From NCBI GenBank assembly GCA_950295325.1, contig OX485809.1:38595081-38659080 (forward strand): 64,000 bases of DNA, in the 5' to 3' direction. Source of the DNA: Polytrichum commune. Taxonomy: Eukaryota > Streptophyta > Polytrichopsida > Polytrichales > Polytrichaceae. This document shows, one piece after another, positions 22,684-35,751 of this stretch. Each line of letters begins with the position of its first letter. Within the stretch, counting starts at the first letter, position 1. Made by a program: the position numbers and the translations under genes. A model generated the notes under the pieces. The model was not told the DNA's origin, searched no databases, and worked only from the letters and a program-made list of their open reading frames with translations.

Positions 22684-22978
22684 TGTGGGGTTGACGGCTG
22701 CCTACCTTTCCGAACCGATTGGTTATTATAGGTACCACCCCCTACTAGCCACCAGCCCCCACTAGCCTCATAATTATGCCCAAATCCAAAAATAATTTAC
22801 CACCAATCAAATCGCACCCCCTCCCACCCACCCCACACACTTGGGGAGATTCTGGCGGCTCAATTCCACACGCCCTCCTTATTATTATTGCTATTTTTGT
22901 TACTAATATTATGATGAGTATTATCATCATCTCCAAGTCATCACCAAAAATCATTCATCCCATATATACACTAACTAA

Positions 22979-23478
22979 GGCCACTTCACACACGAGCCAC
23001 GAGCCGTGACCATGTAATTGTGAGAGCCCAAAAGAAAGTGTCCAAAGGCCGTCGTCCCAACTCACCTCCAAAATCATGTAGTGTGGTCACGGGCCCTCAA
23101 GTGTAGTGTGAAGTCATATGTGACCGGGCTCTCAACCAAACGCTATTTCAATGAATTTCTATTCATGCGGGTCTTCACACATGATGAAATAGAATAAATC
23201 AATGGTTGTGAGCATTCAGAGTGCCATGGTCTTCCGGTTTTGTGTTAGACCTACTTCCAAGAGGTGGTTCTTGAAAATAGTCCAAGTGACCATGAAACAT
23301 GATGCATTTGATGTCGTGTAGAAATCTATGTGGACTTTACATCCATCTTGCATTCACATACTCCTTTGGTCCCTAAGCGTAGCGTGAAGCGAGCTTGGAC
23401 CGGCTCCGCCTTTTCCACCAATGAGAGTGCTTGCAGTACTACGGTCACGGGCTCTTAGTCTTGCGTGTGAAGTGGCCC
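22979..23478 (+). mobile_element. MITE family R1, copy B (full length)
   Basis: 500 bp, flanked by TAA on both sides (22976-22978, 23479-23481). Starts GGCCACTTCACACACGAGCC and ends CGTGTGAAGTGGCCC. The imperfect TIR extends about 38 bp through GAGCCGTGACCATG. The interior contains two related motifs, CCCTCAAGTGTAGTGTGAAG and CCTAAGCGTAGCGTGAAGCG, a nested subterminal repeat. Confidence 0.9.
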
Positions 23479-23557
23479 TAAGTATCATTACGTGATCACA
23501 TTTTGGATGAAGTTTTTAGGCTCCGTATCATGAGTTATGTCCTCCAATGTTTGGGGA

Positions 23558-23760
23558 GGATTTTGGGCATAATTGGTTGAGATCATGTTAATGTTTCCAA
23601 TATCAACCGGTTACATGTTGACATCTTTCAATTTTGTCTTTGTTAATTTGGGGTATATTCTCTAAATTCCTCTAAATTGATCAGTAATTGTCTTGACGTC
23701 TTGATGCACTTCGACCAGTTGTTTCTCAAACTCAACCACTTCATTCATAACAACATTAGA
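23558..23760 (-). repeat. Dispersed repeat R3, copy 5
   Basis: Inverted copy: TTTTGGGCATAATTGGTTGA, CAACCGGTTACATGTTGACA, GGGGTATATTCTCTAAATTC, CTCAAACTCAACCACTTC. Confidence 0.7.
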
Positions 23761-24346
23761 GCGCACACTAACTTTCTTGAATGCATGGCAAATAAGCATG
23801 CATTCATGAATCTAGTATGACTGAGTTATTATTTTAGCCCTCATTAATTTTGAGACTCAACAAAATAGTAGTCTGTGTTTCAGGAATTAGTACCACATGT
23901 ATTGTTTGGAATAATCAAGGTGCTTGTAGAGTGATTACAAAAAATTACATGCAAACACATGCTTGTTGATGAATAGTGCTAGGACAAATAGTCCCGATAC
24001 TTTCAATGAATATTGTACGCTGATAGCACATTGGGCGGGAAAAAATTCAAAATAATTAAGCATGGAAATTATTGGGCTAGATGGCCTAAAGGAAAGAAAA
24101 TACAATCATCAAATTGCCTAAAATTTAGGAAATTTGATGTGTTGGAACAAACTTAATCTAAAGTCAACAACTCCAAATTGACAACACAACATGTCACACA
24201 TTAGGTACTAAACCTCTCAAATTCAAGTCACTCAAAAACTTAAGCACATTTGAAGTCTACTATAGAAATGTGTGTGTGTGTGTAAGCAAATCTAAGGTGA
24301 GAAGTTGTTGTGTGAAGGCTATAGGATATGCTATATGTTTAATTGA

Positions 24347-24388
<42 letters not shown>

Positions 24389-24884
24389 ATATCCCTATTT
24401 TTTCTTAATTTTTTTATGGACTGCCTAAGCCTTTCTTAGAGTAATAAATTATTGGGAAATTTGCCCAATCTATTATCAACCTATGGTAGTGTTGCTATGA
24501 TTGTATGTTTGGTGAATAGTGTTGAGATGGACAATGCTTCCTAGATCTTTTGGTTGCACTAATTTCTTAGCGTAAAGATCCTTCACTAATTTCATTATTA
24601 GTCCTCCTTGTACTTTTATGTACTCATGAACAACTATGGATTGGTGGTGTATACATAAACTCATTTGTTAGGAAGGTGAAAGTGCAACGAACTATTTTAT
24701 AGTTTGAAAACAACTACGTTTTGATCACTTGACTTCAGAAATGGCATCAAAGACTCTGAATTGCTCTAGTGGACTTCTGGTTGGAATGTATCGGCCCTCG
24801 ACCCTATAGGGGAATTGTTTTCTAGTTCATCCATGATGGATGAGTTTCCATAGACACAACGAACCCCAAGCCTTCATGTACTAC
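23761..24884. other. Unassigned DNA with TG microsatellite
   Basis: A (TG/GT) run of about 31 bp lies at 24352-24382 and a shorter one at 24272-24283. No gene recognised. Confidence 0.4.
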
Positions 24885-25150
24885 TTGTCTACAAAGAGAG
24901 AGAATTATCATATATAAGCGTCCGTCTCATTCATCCACATAAATAGCCTTAAAATAATATGCAATCCGGAGGATACATTTTAAAGTTGATTTGACAACTG
25001 AACTAGCTTTAAAGACCCCAAATTAGTCTACAGAAAGTCATTTGAAATTAGTCGACAACAAGCCTATAGGAAGGGGGTGAAGTTCTTTTATGTTGGATGG
25101 ATGAGAAATATACTCATGTACAATAATTCCCTCTCTTCACTATCTAATAG
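24885..25150 (+). repeat. Dispersed repeat R5, copy 1
   Basis: Shares ordered segments with 39945-40160: CTCATTCATCC, CCTTAAAATAATATGCA.TCCG, TTTAAAGAC, CAAATTAGTCTAC, TGTTGGATG.ATGAGA and ATAATTCCCTCT. Unclassified. Confidence 0.6.
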
Positions 25151-25433
25151 GTATCACTAGTAGACTTGCCTTGGATGGTGTCATACTTCATTTCCCAAGC
25201 CGTGGCTTGATATCACTTTCCGAATTCATCCCAAATATCCCTAGAGACCACATTAATGCTATAATCCCTTTAAGGCAGGTGGAGTCTTGAATGGTTACTT
25301 TTGCCGATTAGCCTACGGTCCCTAGGATATGAAACAACATGCGATTGGTATGAGATGGTTACCAAATTCAAATCGAGGTTGTAGCCACTTTAATCATATT
25401 TTTTGGTATAATTTACTTTTACTTTTTATGAAA

Positions 25434-25764
25434 AGTAATGGATGAAAGGAGAGTATGATTGTATGGAATTTGTTGATGAAAATTGATCATATATATTTTT
25501 AATCAAAAATGTAAAAAAAAGAAAAGAGAAGAAGACGTGAAGGCTTGACATGTTGTCTAGATTTTTCTTGACTGTTGTCAAAGAGTTTTCTCATGCCATA
25601 GACCATGCATAGTACAATGCGATTCCATACAAAAAAAATTATTTTATTTTTTGATGAAAAATAATTGATAAAAGGAGGGCATTTTTGCATGAAATTTGTG
25701 GATGATAAAACAATCATAAATAAAAAGTAAAAAGAGAAGAAGGTGTGAAGGCTTGTCATGTGTG
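25434..25764. repeat. Imperfect tandem duplication, unit about 230 bp
   Basis: Unit 1 (25434-25555) and unit 2 (25660-25764) share GGATGAAAGGA, GAAATTTGTGGATGA-like sequence, AAAAAGAGAAGAAG and GTGAAGGCTTGACATGTTG/GTGAAGGCTTGTCATGTGTG. A third partial GAGGCTTGACATGCGTG follows at about 25813. Confidence 0.65.
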
Positions 25765-28054
25765 GGTTTTATGTGAGGAACAATCGTCCATGATTTCCTT
25801 GTTTAGAGTTGAGGCTTGACATGCGTGGGTAAAAATCAAAGAAAACGAAAAGAAGAGCAAGACGTGGCTATCTCACATGAGTCTGGATAAATCTAGAGCT
25901 CCCATTCTCAACAACAACATTATTGTATCTTGATCATGGGGTTATAAAAGTAAGGATTCTTGTGCTCAATGAGTGGTCAGATTGGTCCACCAAATTTTGT
26001 TGAACAAAATTTAGTTCAACTATTTTCTTTGTTTTGATGCATCTATTTTCTTTGTTTTGTAAGTATTTGGAGAACACATTGGTGGACTAGAGATATGAGC
26101 ATATACACAATAGCCAAAACGTCTTTTGTAAATGTAATACTCATTAAAATGTACCTTCATGACATGGTATGCATCCATGCTCACTGCAAGGCCATATATG
26201 TTCCTTTGAATGAATACTATATGGGACTCCATTAGTTTTTGATTGTTTGGAGAGAGAGAGAGAGAGAGAGAGAGGCTCCAAACTCATATGTAAACCTCAA
26301 GACGAAGCATGGCTATGGAATAAATGATATTGCATCATGTCGGAGGTGATCCCTCCTCATTTGTTCTTTGAAACACCTATGTCCCAACTACATAATTCAC
26401 ACTACAAGAATGCGTCCCTACAAACGCATTTTTTATCCTTGAATAGGTAATGGTCACCCTGCTTCCATGAATCACTTGCAAAACTTTCAAACATCTTACT
26501 TTGAAGTTTTCATCTCCAATCTATTAGGTACTTAACCCTTTAATCATGCGAGAGTCTCATGAGCTCTCTTTTGAAAAGAGAAGCCAACATGGAGCCACAT
26601 CATGTCTTCATATGGCCCCTCCACATGGCATGGAGATCCACGTATATATCAAGAAAAGTTAGGTGGAAGTTTGTTAACTATAAATTGGTTGTTCTACTAA
26701 ATAAGAAATTAGAGGTAAAAGTAGGGCCCTTTTGAAGTGGTCCTAGGGAGTGGCCACTTCAATGATTGACAAAGATATGGATAAGAACAGTGGTTGCGCA
26801 CCTTAGGATCAGTGCTCAAGATTAAAGCCCCCATATGAGTTTCATTTTGAAGGGCTCTCAAATTTTAGCCATTCAATTGAAGGGTTGGCTCAAATTCAAC
26901 ATGTCAATTTAAAAATATAGAAATAAAATACAAAACTCGTATTAAACTTGTGCATGAATTATATGATACGTGTTTCGAGTATAATGTGTAGAATTAAGAA
27001 TCAGCCATCTAACTCCACTTCTTATAGTGACGGTGCCGTATGCTTGTTGGTTCTTGTGGTGGGCAGATTATATTGATGACTTCTAGTGATATCTTCGTTT
27101 TCAATTTGGGGTTGCGTTTTGAAGGGTTGTTTTGAGAGAAGTATATTTTGAAGGGCCAAATCGCGTTTGAAGGGCATTGAAGACTTCAATCTTGAACATT
27201 GCTTAGGATGTCCACATAGAAAGTGGTGGTTAGGATATTCTTAGGATTTCTTAGGCCACAAATCATGGTTAAGGAGTATAAAATATGTACATGGTAGAAG
27301 CTTGTTGTGAGAGTCATTGCATCACTCTAACTTGGGCTAATAGATGTAGCAGAGGGACAAACCCAACATAGACACCAAATACTAGTATTGAGGACAACAA
27401 ATCCTATTAGAGAATAGTAGAATAAAATATTCTTTAAACAAAGTCCTAGTCGAAATTTTCTTATAAGTTTTTTGAAGGAGAATAATGCTCCGAAGTTATT
27501 TTGAAACTCGTAGAAGCCCATTAAAACTTTGAGCGAGGAAGTAAGGTTTGCTTGGAACAAGTTTGTTTTGCTTGGGAACATGTAAGGTAAGTGTGCCAAT
27601 GACCGCACGATCAATCTTCAAATCCTTGTAAGTACAAATTTACAAGCTTAAATTGTTTCAAATTTTGAAGGATTGTTAATTGTGAAGTGAGGATTCTCTT
27701 ACAAAAAAATAAAAATGAAAGATATTTTGATTTGTGAAAGCTATCACAAATTGAATCCAAACATACACAGGTGGATCTCAAGAGCTTAGTGAGCCCTTCA
27801 CCGCACAGTGTGCGGTACCCGTACATTCACGTTCTCTCCGAAATTCCTTGAATGTTCCCGAAGTTCCCGTGAGAGTTCTCAGGATTGAAAACTGTGCGGT
27901 GGCTGTGCGGTCCATGGGCCGCGTTCGGTCAATGGCGCACTTACCCTAAGTTCAACTTGGAAAACACGAGAAAGCCACAAGGTTGATGGGCCTAACATAT
28001 TTATATCTAGTGACCCACCGTAGACCATATGGCTAACACCAAAGACAAGGCATG
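25765..28054. other. Unassigned DNA
   Basis: No gene or element end recognised. A 17-bp direct repeat (CTATTTTCTTTGTTTTG) lies at 26020-26060 and a (GA)12 run at about 26251-26273. Confidence 0.4.
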
Positions 28055-28460
28055 CCTCTAAGGTTGAGGCAACAATAACCGATAAAACAAGAGTTTTTTT
28101 GCATATGTTCACGTGGAGTAATAGCATGGAACTATTTTTCTTGCAAAGAGAACAAATTCTAAAGAGAATGCAATTTTTGTTTCCAAAAGAATTATGAATA
28201 TGACAATTGCTACAAGTTTTGAAGCGTAAATTGTAGGGTTACATGTAGTCGATCTATAGGTCAACCCATAGCCGTTCATCTCAACACTACTCCTTCACTG
28301 TGATAGTTTTCAAAATTCTTATGAGGGTAATCAATCACAAGCCGCCACCACATAAACCTTAAGTTCGTTTGCTTAAAAAATATATAGATCTCATATAAGT
28401 CGTCATTACATGGCCCTAGTGAGCGGTTAAATGGACTTGGTCGACTACGAATGCCTTGGC
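28055..28460 (+). repeat. Dispersed repeat R7, copy 1
   Basis: Parallel to 41663-42000; shared AAGGTTGAGGCA, TTCTTGCAAAGAGA, CTTATGAGGGTAATCAATCA, CACATAAACCTTAA and GTGAGCGGTTAAAT. Unclassified. Confidence 0.7.
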
Positions 28461-28987
28461 CTTAAACACCACCAAATGGTAGGTTGCTCCCAACCTATGA
28501 AGAGTAACTTTAATACATGCAGAAGTTGTTGATCGACTATATATCCATCCGTCCATCCGTCCATTCATCCATCCATCCATCCATCTCATGTTTCAAAACT
28601 TCTTGATTGAAAACGCGTCGATATCATTTCGAGGATAATGACAAAATATTTTATACCCGAACTCCAACCAAGAGGAATATGCAAATACTTGGGTGGTTGA
28701 AGGTATAATTAGTTAGTTGCTTGTGATTATAAAGCACATGCGGATGTTGCTTTACCAAGTCAATCAAGTGGAGTATCATATTATAAGTTAAGTAGTGACA
28801 CTTGCATCCGTTAGCCATAATTGCAATCATTGGCGGAGGTGTTGGTGATGACATGGCAATGGATTGGTGGAAAGGGGATATCATGGCCCTTGTGAAGAAT
28901 GAAGGCTATGCATAGAAATAACTAAACAAAATCTTATATTTAGTGTCACCGATTCTATTTGTCTTGCTCATACTATTAACTTATTGA
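28461..28987. other. Unassigned DNA with CATC microsatellite
   Basis: An interrupted (CATC) run lies at about 28545-28586. A half-palindrome TATTTAGTGTCACC occurs at about 28931. No gene. Confidence 0.4.
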
Positions 28988-29475
28988 GGGCCACTTCACA
29001 CACGAGCCAAGAGCCGTGACCATAAAATTGTGAGAGCCCAAAAGAAAGTGTCCAAAGGCCGTCCCAACACATCTCCACAATCATGTAAAGTGGTCACAAA
29101 CCCTCAAGTGTAGTGTGAAGTCATATGTGACCAAGCTCTCAACCAAATGCTATTTCAATGAATTTCTATTCATGCGGGTCCTCACACATGATAAAATAGA
29201 ATAAACCAACGGTTGTGACCGTTCGGAGTGCCATGGTCTCCTGGTTTTGTGTTAGGCCTACCTCCAACAGTTGGTTTTTGAAAAGAGTCCAAGTAATCAT
29301 GAAACATGATCCATTTGATGCCATGTAGGAATCCATGTAGACTTTACATCCACATACTCCGTTGGTCCCTCGAGCATAGTGTGAAGCGAACTTGGACCAG
29401 CTCCGCCTTTTCCACCAATGAGAGTGCTTGAAGTGTAATGGTCATGGGCTCTCAGTCTCGTGTGTGAAGTGACTC
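28988..29475 (+). mobile_element. MITE family R1, copy C
   Basis: 488 bp full-length copy; starts GGGCCACTTCACACACGAGC, right end degenerated to AGTGACTC. TGA lies to the left and TAA to the right. That TAA is directly followed by copy D, so the two elements abut head to tail. Confidence 0.88.
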
Positions 29476-29478
29476 TAA

Positions 29479-29877
29479 GGGCCACTTCACATACGAGCCA
29501 AGAGCCATGACCATGAAGTTGTGAGAGCTCAAAAGAAAGCGACCAAAGGCCGTCCCAACACACCTCCAAAATCATGTAGTGTGGTCACGGACCCTCAAGT
29601 ATCGTGTGAAGTCATATGTGACCGGGCTCTCAACCAAATTCTATTTCATTGAATTTCTATTCATGCGGGGTCTGCACACATGATAAATTAGAAAAAAATC
29701 AACGGTTGTGAGCGTTCATGGTCTTCCGGTTTAATGTTGGACCTACCTCCAAGAAGTGGTTTTTGAAAATAGTCCAAGTGACCATCAAACATGGTTCACT
29801 CAATGTCATGTAGGAATCCATGTAGACATTACATGCATGTTGCGTTCACATACTCCGTTGGTCCCTCAAGCGTAGTC
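29479..29877 (+). mobile_element. MITE family R1, copy D (3'-truncated)
   Basis: Starts GGGCCACTTCACATACGAGC immediately after the TAA shared with copy C. Follows the family sequence to TCCCTCAAGCGTAGT, where it breaks into CCCCCCTCCC; the right TIR is missing. Confidence 0.85.
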
Positions 29878-29989
29878 CCCCCTCCCTCTACCACCCCACA
29901 CACAAAGAGCACGGTGCCTTCATTTTGTTTATTTCAAAGACATGGGCATTGCATTGGATGAGGTATTGCTTCGTGGCTAGAAAACAATC

Positions 29990-30860
29990 TTGTTCATTGT
30001 TAAAGTGAAGATTCTCCAAGTTATCAAATGATCGTATTGGTCCCCTCCCCCCAGTATGTTGATTATTGTGCACAGGGAGGTCATTGCCAAAATTTTATTA
30101 AACCATATGAGAAGCCAAATTTGGGTAATATTCATTCAAGAGATGAAAAGATTCAAAATTTTATCGGAATCACTCTAGCTTGCATGAAAGGATCCATACA
30201 ATATAATATCTAAATAGACTATGTGAAAATTATAGGTAGGATTTCATTTTTATCAATAAAGTAAGGTTTGGTATATTTGGAGGAACGAAGAATTTATGTG
30301 AGGTTCAATGAATGCTTTTGGATTGGATGAGAAGTTGCCTCAATTGACTAAAAGTCATTAAATCCAGATGTTGGCAAGCTTGGGGTGGTCACCGAGAGTT
30401 CAAGATAGTGTTGCAACTAGGTATCATCATTTTTTATTTGCATGGACCGTTAATGTAATATATAAATTTTTGGTCGATTAACGTTATTTTATGTCAAAAT
30501 TCAACGTTTATATGAATGGCACGGTTTACAAACAAGATAGAGTCTATAATTTCATGTTGTAAATTATATTTACCTATAGGGTCTTGAAAATACCTCAAAG
30601 TATCATTTTATCTACTAATAGGGTGCCAATTATTCAAGAAATTTAAATAAATAATCCATCTTTAACAATTGCATGTGGTTTGCAAAAGTATATAGCTTGT
30701 GATCTCCCTGGGCTATTGTGATTGGAATAATTAATAAATTTGAGCACATAGTCCGAATTATTTTCAACACTTGTGTTGTTGATGCTTGTTCTTAGATCCT
30801 TACCTAACCATTCAACACTTAAATATAAGTGTTTGTTTAAGATGAGGCATTGAATTAGTC
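29990..30860. mobile_element. Split relative of the 7700-8148 foldback element
   Basis: Left part 29990-30070 (AGATTCTCCAAGTTATCAAATG, GTTGATTATTG) and right part about 30715-30860 (TTTGAGCACATAGTCCGAAT, CTTGTTCTTAGATCC, TGAGGCATTGAATTAG) are contiguous in the 7700-7920 copy but here are separated by about 650 bp of unrelated AT-rich DNA. Confidence 0.55.
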
Positions 30861-30969
30861 AATTCTACCTCACATGTCCCAACTACATAATTGATGAGAA
30901 ATAGGCACCCCTACATTGAGTAGAATTATTGAATGTATTCCAAGCTTTATGTCACATGCCATGTCCACA

Positions 30970-31029
30970 TTCTTCTTCTTCTTCTTCTTCTTCTTCTTCT
31001 TCATGATGATGATGATGATGATGATGATG
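30970..31029. repeat. Compound microsatellite (TTC)11(ATG)9
   Basis: TTC repeat to about 31002, directly followed by ATG repeat to about 31029. Confidence 0.97.
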
Positions 31030-31315
31030 TTGTTTGGTGCATGTTTATGTCATTATAAACTTGACAATTATGATCAAGAATTTCATAAAGTTCCCAAAAA
31101 TGTCATTGATGAGGCAATCTTCACATCCACAACATTGCGATTTTTGAACATGAGAATTTGTGGCCTTCTTAAGGGCACTTTCAACTACCAAAAATTTTAA
31201 AATTTGAATCAAAATGGGAATTGTCTCATCTAGTTAGTAATTGTGAACAACTGAGATTGTCATTTCATTTTTTTAATTAGAGTTGTTAGCACATGACTCG
31301 AGGATTCTAGAGATT

Positions 31316-31625
31316 GTGAGTGTCAAGTCTTTTGGCCCTGATGGCCTCTATGTGGAATTCTTCATGAAATCTTGATGATTGTTACCTCCATTTAGCATGG
31401 TCGGTGTCCAAATGATATAACCGAAAGCATAAATGTTTGATCCACAAACGTGATATTGGGGAGGAGCTCACCAATTGGCGATCAAATATCTTGTTGTATG
31501 TGGCCTATATAATCTTTGCAAAGGTATTGGAACATTATCTTCAATGCTTCTAACAAAAGTACTTGATGCAAACCAAACGGCCTTTCTCCCTTGTCTTAGT
31601 AGGAATCTTCCGCCCTTACTATTAG
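31316..31625 (+). pseudogene. LINE reverse transcriptase fragment
   Basis: From 31328: SFGPDGLYVEFFMKS then stops, matching the GPDG(L)xxEFF block at the start of non-LTR RT. From 31437: LIHKRDIGEELTNWR then NILLYVAYIIFAKVL, matching the LIxK..., NWRPISLLN and YKIFAKVLANRL blocks. After a TAA at 31551 and a frameshift: TKVLDANQTAFLPCLS, matching PNQTAFLPGRS. The blocks are in order with normal spacing. The catalytic FADD block is not present. Dead fragment. Confidence 0.8.
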
Positions 31626-33367
31626 ATCTCATCTCCTTATTTCTCATGTTGACTCTCTAGACTCTAGGGTTGGTTCTTGCCAACCCTGGCTGGTATTGGA
31701 GTTTATGTTCTAGTTAGACTAACCATTTCCTAATCACAACATTCTCATCTACTCTCTCAACAAGACTCATCATACCCTCAAGAGTCCATTGCTCTTTACA
31801 CCAATTGTGTCTTTATATCAGTAATAAGAGGTTCAAATTATACACCACCATTGCATATCTACCCTCAAAGTGGGAGGGTTCCTATCCCTCTTGCATTCTA
31901 CTATAATCCTAGCATCTACTTGAATAGACTGTCCAGGGCCTTTATTTTGCGTGCATAACAAGGGCATGCAATCTTGACATGGTCCACTTTGTCATGGTTG
32001 GTTGTGAGAACTTCCGTGGGCCTCATTATGGATAATGCAAGATTCTTGTAGAGATGTAATTCATGAGAATTATTCATTGAGGCTTCAAAGTTTGTATCAA
32101 CTACTCGACGGTGTAGGCCGTTGTCATTGTAATAATGGAGAAGTTTCTCTCAACATATTGAAGAGTATGAGTAAGGGTTGTGGTTCTCAAATGTAGCCAT
32201 TGTCTTGTGAACTATGTGTCAGACACCCTTCATACATGGACATGGTGCAATTGTTTGGTAATAGGCCCATGCAGTGAATATGAGAGTTAAAGAGGTCATA
32301 AAATCTAAAGACCAAGGGTTCCCTATTGTTTCATCTTCCTAACCTTTGGTTGAAATCAAAAGGGCCGCTTGGCAAGTCATTAGGCTCTGAAGAGTCAAGG
32401 AAGAGGGTCAGGAAAAGTGACGACTCTGTCTAGAACTCTCATAAGTACTAGATACCAATTTGATGTACGGGTGTGACTTCACTCTAATATGCTAGAGTGG
32501 TAACTTTGAATTAATCAGGACATGGTGACTAAATACACTAGTCAATAATATTGAGATATCATTAAAGGAATAAATATTTAAGTGTGTAGTGAATTGGGCG
32601 ATGAGCTTATGTATTGACTTCTCCAATTTAAATGGATAAATTAATGATTAATGCCCTGAACTATTAATCCATATATGTGGTATGCCATATGGTCACAATT
32701 GATGGACATGATGGTTACTTGGCTAAGACTAGATAAATGACCATTATCAACCAATGTAATTAGAATAAAGACTAATCAAGGAAACCTCAAAATCACATAA
32801 GGACGAGTGCATTACCGATTCAAGTTACACCAAAAGGACTACTTAATTCAAGACTATTGACCATACCAAAATGTCATTGGCTTTGGTAATGAGACAAAAA
32901 TAGAATACTTATTACAAGATTATTGACAATGCTTGTGCCTATGCTTGTGCATTGCACATGATCCAATTAAAGTGAACTCACTACCATACTATTGCCTGGG
33001 TAAATACTTTGAGTATGAGTGACAACCATAATTGCATGTATTGTTGTCGAGAGATCTTGAAGTCTTTATTATGTATATAATTTATAATATTGTTAATTCA
33101 AAGCCAAAATAGCATGAAATAAACTTGTATTATCCTAAATAACTTATTTGAGACATCTAGATATCCACAAATTGCCTTCTAAGTCCCCCCTTAGTATTAT
33201 CATGGGTGTTTTTTCTAGCCAAAAATTACAATATCCGAGTTGTTGAGCTAACATTTGATCCCACAGTGTGGGGTTGTGAACTTTTTGCTAATCTCCTATA
33301 CTATTCTAAATAGGGCCGTGAGATGTTGGAAGGTGATCAAGAACTCTTGATATCAATTTTGTCCAAA
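31626..33367. other. Unassigned DNA
   Basis: No gene, RNA or repeat family recognised in about 1.7 kb. Confidence 0.35.
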
Positions 33368-34922
33368 TTAAAGAATCAACTTCATGTCTAAATTTCTCCT
33401 ATAAAACCCCTCATTCTGTACAGAGCCAAAATTCAAGCTAGAATTATTGATGCACTTTGCAATGGTAGTGAAAACTAGCAAGGCCGCATCTCTCGTGCCA
33501 TCAAACTTCTTTATAAATGTTGGATTGTGGCTCAAGTTGAATCCTAGCTTCACTACTTGAACTACAACTCCATTTTGTTGCAAAAAGCAAGGACTTGGGC
33601 TAATAATGTCATGTGTTTCCTTGCCCATGCCCCTACTTAGCAGGTTCCTAAACCCTCATTTATCAAGATAATGATCTTCTCTTGCAACCTTTAGCCTAAA
33701 AATATTATTACGTGAAATATGTTGATAAATCATGCCATTTGAAGTCACATAATGGGATTTCACACACACTCAACCTCTTACATCTAAACAATGTGCTGAA
33801 AACAACAATCTATATGATAGACAATCCCCCCCCCCCTCCCCCAACTAAAAATGATGCATAGTGCAAGGTCCAAATCTTTGATTCTTACCATGTGTGGGGT
33901 ATGTTAGTAAACCCAAAGCCATGTATGTCCTACCACCATACATGCATGTTTTGAATATAAATCTTCAAAATAGAAGAGATAAGATAGAATCATGTTGACT
34001 TGTGGTTCTAGTTACATCGTCATTGGGGGCATCATGCAAAGTTTGGTAGACCTTAAACATGCTATGCAAGCTAGAAGACAAGGGTTTGCCCCTATGCCCA
34101 ATGTTTAAAGCCAAAGAGCCCGGTCTACCCTTGAGCACAATTTGTTCTACCATTTACGTATGCATCCCCCCTTATAGATGAGCATTGAATTTTGTAGCTA
34201 GATTTTTTTAGGAAGGCGTAACTAAAAGAAGTCCCCACAATGCTTGCACCTAACTGTCAAATAGGAACATTTAAGATTACTAGCAAGACCTATCACCAAG
34301 ACAAATGGCTCAATGACATTAACATATGCAAGGATTTGCATGCCTTCTTGGATTGCAAATTTGCGGTCTGCATAAGTGAGCACCACAAACTTTGCTAGCC
34401 TTGGCAAGCGATTGGGGGTGATTGTAGAAATCAATCCCTTTCCACCTACACTAAGAGCGAATGTTGGACATGATGTAAATTTTAGATTTTTTTTGTGGTG
34501 CCACAATTGCCAACAAAATCTTTAATACACTTGTCACAAAAGAGCTTAACAACACTCACAACGTTGTTGTCCCAAGACTTTATGTACCAAACATGATCAT
34601 CAAATGATATTTGTTTCAACTTATTTTTCAATATATCAATATGTGCAACATACTTCTTCATGATCTCTTTGGCAACAAGGTTGGAGTTTAGATGGATTCC
34701 TTCTTCAAGGTAAGGAGCATCACGAACCCTAGAGAATGCATGTGGCAACAATTGATCTATTGTATCAAGTAGTAGCAAACGCTCCTTATTTGGTTTTGCC
34801 CCAGTGATGTCAACAATATTCCCAATGAGCTCAATATCTATGCTACAATGCTTGGGATCATTCCCCTCCCCATGGTCGTGACTTACATTGATGTTGGACC
34901 CAACAATATTCAAGTGTTCCAA
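33368..34922 (-). pseudogene. Degenerate unknown protein, putative zinc-binding
   Basis: The best part is 34922 down to 34222: 146 codons (from MEHLNIVGSN, with DHVWYIKSWDN and KLFCDKCIKDFVGNC) that shift frame in an A8 tract near 34494 and continue for about 85 codons ending LTVRCKHCGDFF. Further open pieces in other frames follow at 34153-33965 (KGRPGSLALNIG) and 33628-33368. The paired CxxC motifs suggest zinc binding. I do not recognise the family; it may be a multi-copy transposon-associated protein. C11 lies at 33826-33836, between the pieces. Confidence 0.45.
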
Positions 34923-35751
34923 TCTAGCCCTTATGCATCACACGAGATTCTAAACACCAGAAGTTGGATGGCCCTCCCAACACACCCTCCTACTCAAATG
35001 ATATTTAAAACGCAACACAAGAATCATTGAAATTGCAAGTCAAGGAACCCAGCAATTTGGAGATGGAAGATTCATCTTTTAGAGCCCACAACTTTGCATG
35101 CATTGCCATACTAACAAGGACAAAATAGCAACCACAAATCAACACATAGAAGCATGCCACAAATTGAAAATGATGGGGCTTATTAGCTATTGCCACTCAT
35201 CTTCATCGCTCATTGCATGCCACCAAAATTGTCTTACTCCACAAGCAACATGAGCTTCCATGATCACGTTAGGGCAAAAGGCACCCGCGAAGAACCCCCC
35301 ACCCAAACCCTAGTTGTCCAATGGGATGTGACGAGGTCACAATCACTTGCGAGCTTAAATGCGACATGGTCACCTTGCAACCACTTATTTCTAAACATCT
35401 CCATTGTCCCACTAGATAGGCAAGTAGGACAAGCTAATTTTAGAGGCACCTATTTTATTTCAACTATATCCCTAGTACACCCTCATCCCCATAGCCCTAT
35501 GCTACTTGTAACCTTGGTCACAACATATCAAGAGCCCTATAATGTAAGTAATTTTTTTAAGAATTATGTGAAATTATTTTTATAAACCCTATATTTTCTC
35601 ACTGCATTTTAGAGTCCCCCCCCCCCCAATATCTTCTCTAGGAATTCGAGATATTTAAAGTTGATCCTAGTGTCAACTAAAATTGAATATACTCACCTAC
35701 TTTTTTATGTTGGATGAATGAGAAATGCACTCTCTAGTGGGTGCACCTTTC
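34923..35751. other. Unassigned DNA with a C12 tract
   Basis: C12 at 35616-35627. Short ORFs on both strands near 35190-35585 match nothing known. The - strand reading 35449-35264 has CPTCLSSG, but no family is assigned. Confidence 0.35.
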
